A DNA stretch of 64,000 nucleotides, taken from NCBI RefSeq assembly GCF_900143265.1, contig NZ_FRDJ01000003.1:124001-188000 (forward strand). Reading direction: 5' to 3'. The stretch comes from Fervidobacterium gondwanense DSM 13020. GTDB taxonomy: Bacteria; Thermotogota; Thermotogae; Thermotogales; Fervidobacteriaceae. This document shows positions 26,738 through 37,069 of this stretch, in pieces. The notes under the pieces were generated by a model that made no database searches, was not told where the DNA came from, and saw only the letters and a program-made list of their open reading frames with translations. The position numbers and the translations under genes were made by a program. Every line of letters begins with the position of its first letter. The stretch's first letter is position 1.

Positions 26738-26746
26738 GAGTGATAA
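26720..26746. promoter_or_regulatory. CIRCE operator (HrcA binding site)
   Basis: TTAGCACTC-N9-GAGTGATAA, one mismatch from the CIRCE consensus TTAGCACTC-N9-GAGTGCTAA. It covers the -35 box and spacer of the hsp20 promoter, where bound HrcA would block RNA polymerase. Confidence 0.92.
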
Positions 26747-26820
26747 TTATAACCTTGCTATGCTTGTTTATTTTGGACATAGATGTACTGTAAGGTTATA
26801 AATTTTACAGATACTAAAAT

Positions 26821-26850
26821 GTTAATCAGTCTTAATATAAGACTGATAAC
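26821..26850. repeat. Near-perfect inverted repeat between serA and hsp20
   Basis: The arms ATCAGTCTT/AAGACTGAT (9 bp, 5-base loop), extended by GTT/AAC, form a 30-base palindrome. It has no U-run and lies between the serA terminator and the hsp20 promoter. It may be an operator or an RNA hairpin; no function is visible. Confidence 0.6.
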
Positions 26851-26860
26851 GCACCGTGTA

Positions 26861-26891
26861 AAAAATAGCGAAGGGAATAATTCCCTCCGCT
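26861..26891 (-). terminator. Rho-independent terminator of the serine operon
   Basis: The minus strand reads AGCGGAGGGAA-TTA-TTCCCTTCGCT followed by ATTTTTT. The stem is 11 bp with one mismatch. It lies 44 bases after the serA stop. Confidence 0.88.
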
Positions 26892-26934
26892 CGTGCATTT
26901 CTTTAATTGATTTTTAGTTGTGAAATCACTACAT

Positions 26935-27846
26935 TCACTTGGTTATTTCAGCTATCAACCTTTCTACCAACAACATGCCAACTCTTTCTTGGGCTTCGAA
27001 TGTAGAAGCACCTACGTGTGGTGTTGCAACGACATTTGGCAAGGAGAGGAGCTTTTGTCTCAACTCATCTGTTGGTGGCTCTACTTCGAATACGTCAAGA
27101 CCTGCCGCATATACTTTGCCTGTTGTAAGCGCTTCGTATAATGCTGCTTCATCGATTATTCCACCTCTTGCAGCGTTTATTATTATGACACTGTCTTTCA
27201 TCTTTGATATTGTTTCTTTGTTTATCAGATTTTTTGTCTCAGGTGTAAGTGGCACGTGGATTGTTATGTAATCACTTTCTTTAAACAATGTATCAAGGTC
27301 AACTATTTTGACGGGCATATCTGTTTCTTTTACAAACGGATCGTATGCAAGTACTTTCATATCGAACGCGAGTAACCTTTTAGCAACTTCTCTGCCGATG
27401 TTTCCAAAACCGATTATACCGACTGTTCTTCCGAACAACTCATGACCTTCGAGTTCCTTCTTCGTCCACTTTCCATTTTTCAAATCTGCTGTACCTCTTG
27501 CTATGTGTCTAGAACAAGCGATCATCAGTCCGATAGCCAATTCTGCAACCGAAATGCTGTTTGCACCCGGCGTGTTAATTACCTTAATTCCCTTAGCTTC
27601 GGCTGCTTTTACATCTATATTGTCGAGTCCAGTTCCCGCACGACCGATAATCTTCAAATTGCTACCAGCTTCTATTATGTCGGCGGTGACTTTGGTTGCG
27701 CTCCTTACTATGAGAACTTCGATTTCAGGCATTATTTTTATGAGTTCGTCTTTCTCGTAGTGCTGAGATGTGAGATTAACACCCGGAACGTTTGCAAGCT
27801 TTTCAGTTGCCTGTTTGTCAAGAGGGTCGTTTATGTGTATCCTCAT
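26935..27846 (-). CDS. serA: D-3-phosphoglycerate dehydrogenase (short form)
   Basis: NAD-dependent D-2-hydroxyacid dehydrogenase of 303 residues. The NAD motif GFGNIG is at 146-151, with the catalytic set Arg227 (NAARGG), Glu256 and His277 (TPHVGAST). It lacks the C-terminal ACT domain that gives serine feedback in the long forms. With the aminotransferase gene one base upstream it would make serine from 3-phosphoglycerate. Another D-2-hydroxyacid, such as glycerate/hydroxypyruvate, cannot be ruled out. Confidence 0.88.
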   Translation of the reverse strand: MRIHINDPLDKQATEKLANVPGVNLTSQHYEKDELIKIMPEIEVLIVRSATKVTADIIEAGSNLKIIGRAGTGLDNIDVKAAEAKGIKVINTPGANSISVAELAIGLMIACSRHIARGTADLKNGKWTKKELEGHELFGRTVGIIGFGNIGREVAKRLLAFDMKVLAYDPFVKETDMPVKIVDLDTLFKESDYITIHVPLTPETKNLINKETISKMKDSVIIINAARGGIIDEAALYEALTTGKVYAAGLDVFEVEPPTDELRQKLLSLPNVVATPHVGASTFEAQERVGMLLVERLIAEITK

Positions 27847-27847
27847 G

Positions 27848-28990
27848 TTACTTCACCAACCCTTTGAAAAGTACCTCTTCTGCAGCTAAGACTCCTTTTC
27901 CAATTTCGACTTTATATCCCATTTCGTTGAGTGCAAATTCAAGAGCAGTTATACCTGTGATTATGTCAAACGGTGTAAGGTAGCCAAGGTGTGATATTCT
28001 GAATATCTCGTCTTTCATAGGTTCTTGTCCGGCTGCTATCGTAACTCCGTATTTATCGCGCATGAGTTTTGTGAGTTTGCTTGATGGTATTCCTTCTGGA
28101 GAATTGACTGCTGTAAGAACGTTTCCTGGGCGTTCTGAGAAGAATGTCAAGCCAAGAGCTCTAACTGCTGCTCTTGTTGCTTCTCCGTAAAGTGCATGCC
28201 TTGCCCAGACGTTTTCAATTCCTTCTTCTTTGAGCATTTTAACAGCCTTGTTGAGCATGTATATCAAGTTAACTGCTGTTGTCCATGGGTTGTCTGGTGA
28301 GCTTTTCTTATATTTTCTGAGATCGAAATAATATCTATTATTTGTGCATTTTTCCACCTTTGCGTATGCTTTGTCGTTAATAGCGATGAATGCAAGACCT
28401 GGCGGGAGCATCCAACCTTTTTGTGCACCAGAAACAACGACGTCAACGCCCCATTCGTCCATCTTAAGTGGTTCAGCAAGTAAACCACTGACCGCATCTG
28501 TTACGAGGATAACGTCAGTATTCTTTGTCAACTTGGCTATATTTTCGAGATCTATAACAGTACCCGTTGATGTTTCGCTGTATGTTGTGAAAACAACCTT
28601 AGCGTCTGGATTTTCCTTCATTGCCTTTTCTATCATCTCGGGTGTTACAGCTTTACCCCAAGGGAGTTTAATCTCGACAGGAACAATTCCGTAAGCTTTT
28701 GCTATTTCTACCCATCTTTCTCCGAACTTACCAGCACTGACTATGATTGCCTTTTCGCCAGGATTAACAAGGTTTACCATCGCTGTTTCAAGTGCACCTG
28801 TGCCGGATGCTGTTAGAACATAGACAGGATGTTGTGTCTGGAAGACGTATTTTGTCAATTCGAGAGTCTCTTCAAGTATCTTAACGAATTCTGGAGTTCT
28901 GTGGTGGATAGTCTCTTTTGCACCTTCTAAAAGAATCTCTTGAGGAACTGGCGTTGGACCAGGCGATAAAAGTAAAGTTCTTTTTACCAT
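27848..28990 (-). CDS. Class V aminotransferase (serine-pyruvate/phosphoserine type)
   Basis: PLP enzyme of 380 residues. The PLP lysine is Lys191 in [18 protein letters not shown] is at 164-169, and the N-terminal [14 protein letters not shown] block is that of serine-pyruvate/alanine-glyoxylate aminotransferases. As it is translated just before serA with one base between the genes, it probably acts as the phosphoserine or hydroxypyruvate aminotransferase of serine synthesis, a role such enzymes take in archaea and Thermotogota. Classical SerC is a different subgroup. GGAGGG precedes the ATG. Confidence 0.87.
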   Translation of the reverse strand: MVKRTLLLSPGPTPVPQEILLEGAKETIHHRTPEFVKILEETLELTKYVFQTQHPVYVLTASGTGALETAMVNLVNPGEKAIIVSAGKFGERWVEIAKAYGIVPVEIKLPWGKAVTPEMIEKAMKENPDAKVVFTTYSETSTGTVIDLENIAKLTKNTDVILVTDAVSGLLAEPLKMDEWGVDVVVSGAQKGWMLPPGLAFIAINDKAYAKVEKCTNNRYYFDLRKYKKSSPDNPWTTAVNLIYMLNKAVKMLKEEGIENVWARHALYGEATRAAVRALGLTFFSERPGNVLTAVNSPEGIPSSKLTKLMRDKYGVTIAAGQEPMKDEIFRISHLGYLTPFDIITGITALEFALNEMGYKVEIGKGVLAAEEVLFKGLVK

Positions 28991-29201
28991 GCTGTTCCCT
29001 CCTTTTTGATATATGTGATGTAATAAAATACACTTACTTCTTTATCTTTGATAAGCCCACAATTATTTTACATCTTTTCTTACTAAATTGACAATATCCT
29101 TAATGATGCAATTTTTTGCGTGCAAGTATTTGCAAGTGCGAAATTTGTCAAAAATCTTCATTATACTATTTTAGCTATCAAATACCATCCAAATGCTTGT
29201 T

Positions 29202-29229
29202 TTGAATTTTGGCATAATGTTGCTAATAT
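29202..29229 (+). promoter_or_regulatory. Possible promoter of the 2-oxoacid fermentation operon
   Basis: TTGAAT, 16-base spacer, TAATAT, 47 bases before the ATG at 29276. The match is weak. The divergent gap 28991-29275 also holds a 10-base-spaced direct repeat TGCAAGT at 29121 and 29131; nothing else in it is supported. Confidence 0.35.
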
Positions 29230-29275
29230 ATAAGTGAAAACACTATTCATAACTTCCAAAAGGAGTGTGAGGCCA

Positions 29276-30513
29276 ATGAACTTAGAAGGTATATTATCCG
29301 ACGTAGGAAGGAACTTGAGATCGTCGCTTATAAGAGAGCTTTTGAAATATGCATCTGTACCCGGTTCCATATCGTTTGGTGGTGGCGTACCTGATCCAAA
29401 TACATTCCCAAGACACGAATTAGCAGAAATTGCGAAAGAGGTTATAGAGAAGGAATATGCATATACGCTCCAATATAACACAACAGAAGGTGATGATCAG
29501 TTAGCCACTCAAATAGTAAAACTCTTGGAAAGAACATACGGTATAACTGGAATCGGAAGAGAGAATTTACTATTTACAACAGGTTCGCAACAAGCACTAG
29601 ATCTTATGGCAAGAGTGCTTCTGGATAAGGATAGTATCTGCTCTTTGTGGAGTTCCCAGTTTATCTAGGTGCAGCAAGTGCCTTCCGAATGACATTCACG
29701 AAGTTTGAGACAATACCTCTTGAAGAAGACGGCATGGACGTGAATTACCTGGAGAAGAAGCTTGACGAACTCAATAAGAATGGACTTATAAACAGAGTAA
29801 AATTCATCTATACCGTCCCCAACTTCCATAATCCCGCCGGAGTGACAATGAGCCTCGAAAAGAGAAAAAGATTGATAGAAATTGCTGAAAAATATGACAT
29901 TTTGATTCTTGAAGATGATCCGTACGGCATGCTCAGATTTGAAGGTGAGCATTTACCTTCGCTTTATAAACTAGCAGGTCCAGATAGGGTTGTTCTTCTG
30001 AATACGTTTAGTAAGATCCTTACTCCAGGCTTAAGAATTGGAATAATAGTTGGCAGAGCAGATATAGTTAGAAAAGCAACACTTGCAAAGCAGGCTGCTG
30101 ATCTCTGTAGTCCAAGCTTGAACCAGCGCATCGCTGCAAGATACCTTGAAAGGTATGATTTGTTTGAGCAACTGAAACCTGGTATAGAGCTTTACAGAAA
30201 GAAAAAAGATGTGATGATAAAAGCACTTGAGGAAAATTTTGCTGACATAAAAGGTGCGAAATGGGTTAACCCACAAGGTGGTTTGTTTATCTGGTTGACG
30301 CTTCCAGAAGGTTTCGACACAATGGAAATGTTTGAGATTGCAAAAGAGAAGAAGATTTATTACATACCAGGTGAAGCATTTACGATAGATGATGGCAAGA
30401 GTTCATCTATGAGACTCTCCTTCTGTCTGCCACCTGAAGAAAAGATTGTTGAGGGTGTTAAGAGGCTCAGAGAGGTTGTTGAAGAGTACGGTAAGAAGAA
30501 GGGGCTGATCTAA
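29276..30513 (+). pseudogene. Class I/II aminotransferase (LysN/2-aminoadipate type), one frameshift
   Basis: The two parts read as a single PLP aminotransferase of about 410 residues. The first part (ATG at 29276, AAAAGGAG upstream) covers the N-terminus to FTTGSQQALDLMARVLLDKDS; the second resumes at FVEFPVYLGAASAF and runs to 30513. The join needs one base added (or two removed) at about 29636-29646, around TGCTCTTTG. The PLP lysine is intact in NTFSKILTPGLRIG. Everything else is conserved, so either the sequence has an error or the gene was lost very recently. The family turns aromatic, branched-chain or aminoadipate amino acids into 2-oxoacids, which is the substrate supply for the rest of this operon. 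Confidence 0.85.
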
Positions 30514-30515
30514 GT

Positions 30516-31589
30516 ATGAAGATTTTGGTTATAAATCCAGGCGCAACGAGTACCAAGATCGCTGTCTTTGAAGACAAAAATAAGGTTATCCAGGAAACAC
30601 TCCAACATTCTGTCGAAGAACTCGATAAATACAAATCTGTAATGGACCAAAAAGATATGAGGGCAAAGGCTATATTAGACTTTCTTTCAAAGAATTCACT
30701 GAAAATCGAAGATCTTGATGCAATAGCGGCACGTGGTGGAATACTGCCACCTGTTGAAGGTGGAACTTACTTAGTCGATGAGAACATGGTTGATTATCTT
30801 GTTAATAGGACAAAAGTCCAACACGCATCGAATTTAGCTGCTGTTATAGGTTACGAACTTGCGAGTGGGGCATCGAAAAACATACCTGTGTACATAACTG
30901 ACCCCGTTAGTGTTGATGAAATGATTCCAGAAGCACGTTTATCAGGAATAAAGGATATAGAAAGAAAAAGCCTTTCACATATTTCAAACATGCGGGCAGT
31001 TGGCATAAGAATTGCAGAAGAATTGGGAAAAAAGTTCAACGAATTGAATATGGTGATTGCCCATCTTGGGAGTGGCATATCAGTTGCACCTTTTGAAAAA
31101 GGTAGAATGATAGATGTCAACAACGCCAATGACGAAGGTCCTTTCAGTGTTGAGAGAACAGGTGAACTGCCAGTTGGTGATGTTGTTAAGCTTGCTTACT
31201 CAGGTGAGTACACCAAAGATCAGATGAAAAGGATGTTTATTGGAAAAGGCGGGCTTGTTGCCTACCTTGGGACAAACGATTTGCGAGAAGCTTTCAGAAT
31301 GGCAGAAAGTGATCCGAAAGCCCTTGAAGTGATTGAAGCAATGGCTTATCAAATTGCACAAGAAATCGGAGCAATGTGTGTATCATTAAAAGGAAAAGTA
31401 GATGCAATCGTCCTTACTGGGGGGATGGCATACAGCGAAAGGTTTGTAGAAATGATAAGGTCATATATATACAAATTCGGCCCTATATTTGTGGTTCCAG
31501 GTGAAATGGAAATGGAAGCGTTGGCTTATGGAGCCCTGCGTGTGCTCATAGGGGAAGAACTACCAAAGGTGTGGAGGGATGAGAGATGA
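30516..31589 (+). CDS. buk: Butyrate kinase (first copy)
   Basis: An acetate/butyrate-kinase fold enzyme of 357 residues that transfers phosphate from butyryl (or branched acyl) phosphate to ADP. Seen are MKILVINPGATSTKIAVFED at the start, ARGGILPPVEGGTY at about 70-83, AHLGSGISVAPFEKG and VLTGGMAYSERF. It begins 3 bases after the aminotransferase stop, and its end overlaps the ptb start (ATGA at 31586-31589). The substrate may be isobutyrate/isovalerate given the neighbours. Confidence 0.92.
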   Translation: MKILVINPGATSTKIAVFEDKNKVIQETLQHSVEELDKYKSVMDQKDMRAKAILDFLSKNSLKIEDLDAIAARGGILPPVEGGTYLVDENMVDYLVNRTKVQHASNLAAVIGYELASGASKNIPVYITDPVSVDEMIPEARLSGIKDIERKSLSHISNMRAVGIRIAEELGKKFNELNMVIAHLGSGISVAPFEKGRMIDVNNANDEGPFSVERTGELPVGDVVKLAYSGEYTKDQMKRMFIGKGGLVAYLGTNDLREAFRMAESDPKALEVIEAMAYQIAQEIGAMCVSLKGKVDAIVLTGGMAYSERFVEMIRSYIYKFGPIFVVPGEMEMEALAYGALRVLIGEELPKVWRDER

Positions 31590-32476
31590 AAAAGCTCTCT
31601 GAACTACTTGATAAGGCAAAAGCCAATGGAAAAAAGGTCGTCGCAGTTGCGGCAGCAGATGACGAAGTAGTACTTAAAGCTGTTGAAATGGCATACAATG
31701 AAGGGATCGTTGACGCTATTTTGTTCGGTAACAAAGAAAAAATAGAAAAAGCTGCCAAAAATGCTAACGTTAATCTATCGAATTTTGAAGTTATAGATTC
31801 CAATGCTCCAGCTGATGATGCTGTTAAAGCTGTTGTTAATGGGAAAGCTCACTTTGTCATGAAAGGAAACATAAAGACTGGAGATTTGATGAAAGCGGTG
31901 TTAAAAGATGAGTACAATCTCAAAACAGGAAGAACGATGTCACTTGTGAGTATATTCGAGACACCACTTTATCACAAGCTCTTGGTTGTTAGTGACGCCG
32001 GGATGACTATCGCACCTGATCTTGAGCAGAAAGTACATTTAATTGAGAACTCAGTGCTTGTTGCAAGGAAGGCTGTTGGCGTTGAAAAACCAAAAGTTGC
32101 AATACTTGGGGCGATAGAAGTAGTGAATCCAAAGATGGAAGCGACAGTTCATGCTGCGTTGCTTTCAAAGATGAACGAGAGAGGACAGATTAAGGGCTGT
32201 ATTGTTGACGGACCATTCGCGTTGGACAATGCCGTTTCTAAAGAAGCCGCCGAACACAAAGGAATCGTAAGCCCTGTTGCTGGGGATGCTGACGTTTTGA
32301 TCATGCCAGATATTGAAGCCGGTAACATCTTCTACAAAGGAATGGTATTCCTTGCAGGTGCGAAGGTTGCATCAGCGATAATAGGTGCTAAGTGCCCCGT
32401 CGCTCTAACTTCTCGAGCAGACAGTGATGAAACAAAGCTATTATCTATTGCTCTTACATGTTTGATGGTTGAGTAG
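31586..32476 (+). CDS. ptb: Phosphate butyryltransferase
   Basis: Swaps CoA for phosphate on butyryl-CoA or branched acyl-CoA, giving the acyl phosphate used by Buk. 296 residues of the phosphotransacetylase family; blocks seen are FVMKGNIKTGDLMKAVL, VSDAGMTIAPDLEQK, VDGPFALDNA and MPDIEAGNIFYKGM. GGAGGG precedes the ATG. It lies between two buk copies. Confidence 0.92.
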   Translation: MKKLSELLDKAKANGKKVVAVAAADDEVVLKAVEMAYNEGIVDAILFGNKEKIEKAAKNANVNLSNFEVIDSNAPADDAVKAVVNGKAHFVMKGNIKTGDLMKAVLKDEYNLKTGRTMSLVSIFETPLYHKLLVVSDAGMTIAPDLEQKVHLIENSVLVARKAVGVEKPKVAILGAIEVVNPKMEATVHAALLSKMNERGQIKGCIVDGPFALDNAVSKEAAEHKGIVSPVAGDADVLIMPDIEAGNIFYKGMVFLAGAKVASAIIGAKCPVALTSRADSDETKLLSIALTCLMVE

Positions 32477-32506
32477 TAACTACTTTATGAAGGTGGTGTG
32501 CATAAA

Positions 32507-33593
<1,087 letters not shown>

Positions 33594-33609
33594 AAAGGAA
33601 GTTAATCTA

Positions 33610-34254
33610 ATGGCGAAAAATTACGCGTTTATAGGATTATTTGGAAGCGGTAAGACAGAAGTTGCAATAAACTGGGCATTAAGATTGAAAGAAGAATACG
33701 ATAAAGTGGCGATCATAGATGGAGATATAATTTCACCTTACTTTAGAACAAGAGACGTTGCCGAAGAACTTGAAGAGATGGGCATAGTACCTGTGTATCC
33801 GAGAGGAGCTTTGAGGAATGCAGACTTGCCGATAATAACCGGTGCAGCTATTGGTTATTTGTCGAATCCAGAGTACAAGACCGTTATGGACGTCGGTGGA
33901 GAAGAGAACGGCGTAGTTGTGCTGGGATACGTAAAGCCATACCTCGGAGACGTCGAAATAAGCATGGTTGTAAACATAGCAAGGCCATTTTCTTCAACAG
34001 TAGATGGAATTATAAGGGCGTACGAACAGCTGAAACGAGTCGCAAGGATTAAGGTAGATTACCTCATTAATAACGCAAATCTGTCTTACGAAACCACACC
34101 AGAACTTATATCGAAAGGCGAAGAAATACTTAGCAAAGTCTCAGAGGTTATAGAAGTTCCTGTCAAATTCACCGTGATACCAGAGTTCGTAAGTGAAAAT
34201 GGTTTCAGGTATCCGATATTCAAAATTAAGCGTTTCATGAAAATGGAGATTTGA
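33610..34254 (+). CDS. P-loop nucleotide-binding protein of the VOR operon (CobQ/MinD-like)
   Basis: 214 residues. Walker A is GLFGSGKT at 9-16, followed by a VAIIDGDIISPYFRTRDV block and MDVGGEENG, typical of CobQ/CobB/MinD/ParA ATPases. It lies between buk2 and the ferredoxin-type subunit of the oxidoreductase. No substrate is known. A role in iron-sulphur loading or assembly of the oxidoreductase is a guess based on position only. It has no membrane segment. Confidence 0.75.
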   Translation: MAKNYAFIGLFGSGKTEVAINWALRLKEEYDKVAIIDGDIISPYFRTRDVAEELEEMGIVPVYPRGALRNADLPIITGAAIGYLSNPEYKTVMDVGGEENGVVVLGYVKPYLGDVEISMVVNIARPFSSTVDGIIRAYEQLKRVARIKVDYLINNANLSYETTPELISKGEEILSKVSEVIEVPVKFTVIPEFVSENGFRYPIFKIKRFMKMEI

Positions 34255-34272
34255 GAAGGAGGATGAGCCTAT

Positions 34273-34503
34273 ATGCCAAAGGTAAAAGGACGCATCGAGA
34301 TCGACCAGGAAAGGTGTAAAGGTTGTGGATTGTGCATAAGTGTATGTCCAATGAAGGTAATAGAATTCAGCGATGGTTTCAACGCTAAGGGATATCATCC
34401 CGCCGAAGCGAAATATGTCGATAAGTGTATAGCCTGCGGTTTTTGCTATAACATGTGTCCAGATGTTTGCATAACGGTCTACAGAGATAAAGAAAGCGCA
34501 TAA
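34273..34503 (+). CDS. vorD: 2-oxoacid:ferredoxin oxidoreductase, delta (2[4Fe-4S]) subunit
   Basis: A 76-residue ferredoxin with two cluster motifs: CKGCGLCISVCP and CIACGFCYNMCP, each C-x2-C-x2-C-x3-CP. It passes electrons from the TPP-bearing subunit to ferredoxin. It stands first in the set delta, alpha, beta, gamma, as in archaeal-type VOR/KOR enzymes. Confidence 0.88.
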   Translation: MPKVKGRIEIDQERCKGCGLCISVCPMKVIEFSDGFNAKGYHPAEAKYVDKCIACGFCYNMCPDVCITVYRDKESA

Positions 34504-34537
34504 GTGAAAATAGCAAAGAATGAGGAGGGAAATAGAA

Positions 34538-35596
34538 ATGGAACGAGTGCTTGTGAAAGGAACAGAAGCGATAGGTGAGGCAGCAATAAGAGCTGGTTGT
34601 AGATTGTTTTTCGGTTATCCAATAACGCCGCAAAACGAATTACCAGAATACATGTCAAAGAGAATGCCAGAAGTGGACGGTACTTTCTTGCAGACAGAAA
34701 GTGAAGTTGCAACGATCAACATGGTTTACGGCGCTGCGTGTACAGGCACAAGGGTGATGACATCGACATCTTCGCCTGGATACAGCCTCATGCAGGAAGG
34801 TGTTTCGTATATGGCTTGTGCTGAGCTTCCAGCTGTTCTTGTGAACGTTGTTAGAGGTGGACCAGGCTTGGGAGATATTCAACCATCACAAGGAGATTAT
34901 TGGCAGGCAACAAAAGGTGGTGGCCACGGAGATTACAAACTTATAGTCCTTGCTCCATCAACAGTTCAAGAAGCGGTTGACCTTACATACCTTGCATTTG
35001 ACCTTGCCGACGAGTACAGGAACCCCGTGCTCATAATTGCCGACGGAGTCATCGGACAGATGATGGAGCCAGTAACATTCCCAGAATTTAGAGATTTGAA
35101 CACTCTTCCAAAGCACGAAGATTGGGCGTTGACAGGTGCTGCTGGAAGAGAAAAGCATATAGTTGTTTCATTTGATATAGATCCATACGTTTTGGAAAAG
35201 ATGAATCTTAAATTGATTGAGAAGTTTAAGACAATCGAAGCCAAAGAAAAACGATGGGAAGAATACAAATTAGAAGACGCAGAAATAGTGATTACCGCTT
35301 TTGGTACCGTTGGTAGGATTGCTAAGAGTGTAGTTGAACAGGCAAGAAGAGAAGGTATAAAAGCTGGCTTACTCAGACCAATTACGCTGTGGCCATTCCC
35401 ATACGAGAGACTCGAAGAAATTGCAAAAGGCAAGAAGTTAATATTCGATGTTGAAATGAACATGGGACAGATGCTCGAAGATGTGAGACTTGCTGTGAAA
35501 GATCACGCACCGATTGAATACTACGGAAGACTTGGTGGAGTAGTTCCTACTCCAGATGAGATACTCCAAGCCCTCAAATCTAAGCTCGGGAGGTAA
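34538..35596 (+). CDS. vorB: 2-oxoacid:ferredoxin oxidoreductase, alpha subunit
   Basis: A pyruvate/2-oxoisovalerate ferredoxin oxidoreductase alpha-chain of about 352 residues. Blocks seen are [46 protein letters not shown] and [13 protein letters not shown]. The upstream ATG at 34520 is rejected because GGAGGG at 34523-34528 lies 9 bases before ATG 34538. It is joined to the beta subunit by a 6-base gap. The exact 2-oxoacid (isovalerate type or 2-oxoglutarate) is not readable, but Ptb/Buk neighbours favour branched-chain acids. Confidence 0.9.
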   Translation: MERVLVKGTEAIGEAAIRAGCRLFFGYPITPQNELPEYMSKRMPEVDGTFLQTESEVATINMVYGAACTGTRVMTSTSSPGYSLMQEGVSYMACAELPAVLVNVVRGGPGLGDIQPSQGDYWQATKGGGHGDYKLIVLAPSTVQEAVDLTYLAFDLADEYRNPVLIIADGVIGQMMEPVTFPEFRDLNTLPKHEDWALTGAAGREKHIVVSFDIDPYVLEKMNLKLIEKFKTIEAKEKRWEEYKLEDAEIVITAFGTVGRIAKSVVEQARREGIKAGLLRPITLWPFPYERLEEIAKGKKLIFDVEMNMGQMLEDVRLAVKDHAPIEYYGRLGGVVPTPDEILQALKSKLGR

Positions 35597-35601
35597 TGAA
35601 T

Positions 35602-36357
35602 ATGGCATTTGAAGTGATATTGAAAAGACCAGAAAGCTTAACTCAAAGAGAATTCACATACTGTCCGGGATGTACACACGGAATTATACACAGACTCATT
35701 GCAGAAGTAATTGATGAATTAGGTATAAGAGAAAAGACTCTGGCAGTTGCACCAATCGGATGTTCAGTTTTTGCATACCAATTTTTCAACACTGATGCAA
35801 CAGTTGCGGCACACGGTAGGGCCCCTGCTGTTGCAACTGGTATGAAAAGAGCAAGACCAGACCTCTACGTCTTTACGTACCAAGGAGATGGTGACTTGGC
35901 AGCAATCGGTACAGCTGAGATAGTTCACGCAGCTAATAGAGGTGAGAAGATTACAACGATATTCGTGAATAATGCTATCTACGGAATGACTGGTGGTCAG
36001 ATGGCACCAACTACGTTACTTGGCATGAAAACAACAACAACTCCATATGGAAGAAGTGCCACAAACGATGGTTACCCACTTCACGTTTCTGAAGTAATTA
36101 AGGAAGCAAGAGGGGTAGCTTTCTTAGCTCGAACAAAGGTAAATACACCTCAAGATGTTCAAAAAACGAAGAAAGCCATAAAGAAAGCGTTCTTAGCACA
36201 AGTCAAAGGTCTTGGGTTTGGCATGGTTGAAGTTCTTTCAACATGTCCGACAAACTGGGGAATCGACCCTGTATCTTCACTCAAGTGGCTTGAAGAACAC
36301 ATGGTACCTGAATATCCTCTTGGAGTATTCGTTGACAAGGTAGGGGATGAAAAATGA
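35602..36357 (+). CDS. vorA: 2-oxoacid:ferredoxin oxidoreductase, beta (TPP) subunit
   Basis: The thiamine-diphosphate subunit of 251 residues. CPGCTH is at 21-26, the TPP motif GDGDLAAIG at 95-103 with [11 protein letters not shown] about 20 residues later. I choose ATG 35602: GGGAGG at 35588-35593 is 8 bases upstream, whereas ATG 35596 is only 2 bases from it and overlaps the alpha stop. Its stop overlaps the gamma start (ATGA). Confidence 0.92.
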   Translation: MAFEVILKRPESLTQREFTYCPGCTHGIIHRLIAEVIDELGIREKTLAVAPIGCSVFAYQFFNTDATVAAHGRAPAVATGMKRARPDLYVFTYQGDGDLAAIGTAEIVHAANRGEKITTIFVNNAIYGMTGGQMAPTTLLGMKTTTTPYGRSATNDGYPLHVSEVIKEARGVAFLARTKVNTPQDVQKTKKAIKKAFLAQVKGLGFGMVEVLSTCPTNWGIDPVSSLKWLEEHMVPEYPLGVFVDKVGDEK

Positions 36358-36902
36358 CAACAAGGATGATATTTGCCGGTTTTGGTGGACAAGGTGTCAT
36401 GTTGATGGGTCAGATAATCTCGTTGGCTGGTATGATTCAAGGCAAGAACGTTACTTGGATGCCATCTTACGGTCCTGAGATGCGCGGTGGAACCGCTAAT
36501 TGTACAGTGGTGATAAGCGATGAGCCAGTTGCATCGCCGGTGACTGACAAAGCCGAAGTTATTGTTGCAATGAACATACCTTCCTTGCTTAAATTTGAAT
36601 CGCACGTTGAGAAAGATGGTTTCTTATTCTTAAACGAATCCGTTATAGACAGAGAAGCACATAGAAATGACATCAGCATTGTAAAAGTTCCATGTAACGA
36701 AATTGCCGATGAGCTCGGAAACTTAAAAGTCGCAAACATGGTTATGCTTGGTGCTGTTGTAGGTGCGACAAATGTCGTTGATGCTGAAAGTATTTTTAAG
36801 GCTCTCGAAAAGAAGTTAAGCGGAGGAAAAGCTTCACTCATAGAAGTAAACAAACAGGCAATTCTAAAAGGAATGGAAATTGCTAAGAATTCTTTTAAAT
36901 GA
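36354..36902 (+). CDS. vorC: 2-oxoacid:ferredoxin oxidoreductase, gamma subunit
   Basis: 182 residues. The start [17 protein letters not shown] and the segment [17 protein letters not shown] are the usual gamma-chain signatures. It completes the four-subunit enzyme and is the last gene of the operon; a strong terminator follows. Confidence 0.92.
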   Translation: MTTRMIFAGFGGQGVMLMGQIISLAGMIQGKNVTWMPSYGPEMRGGTANCTVVISDEPVASPVTDKAEVIVAMNIPSLLKFESHVEKDGFLFLNESVIDREAHRNDISIVKVPCNEIADELGNLKVANMVMLGAVVGATNVVDAESIFKALEKKLSGGKASLIEVNKQAILKGMEIAKNSFK

Positions 36903-36953
36903 TTACTTGCTTATCGTTTCAACTAAGGCGGATGAGATAGATACGGGCATTAT

Positions 36954-36982
36954 GCCGGGGAATATTCCCCGGTATTTTTTTT
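36954..36982 (+). terminator. Rho-independent terminator of the VOR operon
   Basis: The stem CCGGGGAA/TTCCCCGG with a tiny loop is followed by TATTTTTTTT, 52 bases after the gamma stop. Confidence 0.92.
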
Positions 36983-36996
36983 GTTTATACAATTTG

Positions 36997-37005
36997 TGCT
37001 ATAAT
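36997..37005 (+). promoter_or_regulatory. Extended -10 element upstream of the envelope barrel gene
   Basis: TGC-TATAAT lies 64 bases before ATG 37070; no clear -35 box. The same TGC-TATAAT precedes the secreted esterase gene. Confidence 0.5.
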
Positions 37006-37069
37006 CTAGATGTCACATTGAACGAAAATATTTTGTACACAGTCTAATAAGTACAGGAGGTGTTCAAAT

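Noticed and set aside
29276-30513. Programmed frameshift in the aminotransferase
   Set aside because: No slippery heptamer with a downstream structure is visible, and such genes are not frameshifted elsewhere; an error or pseudogene is simpler.
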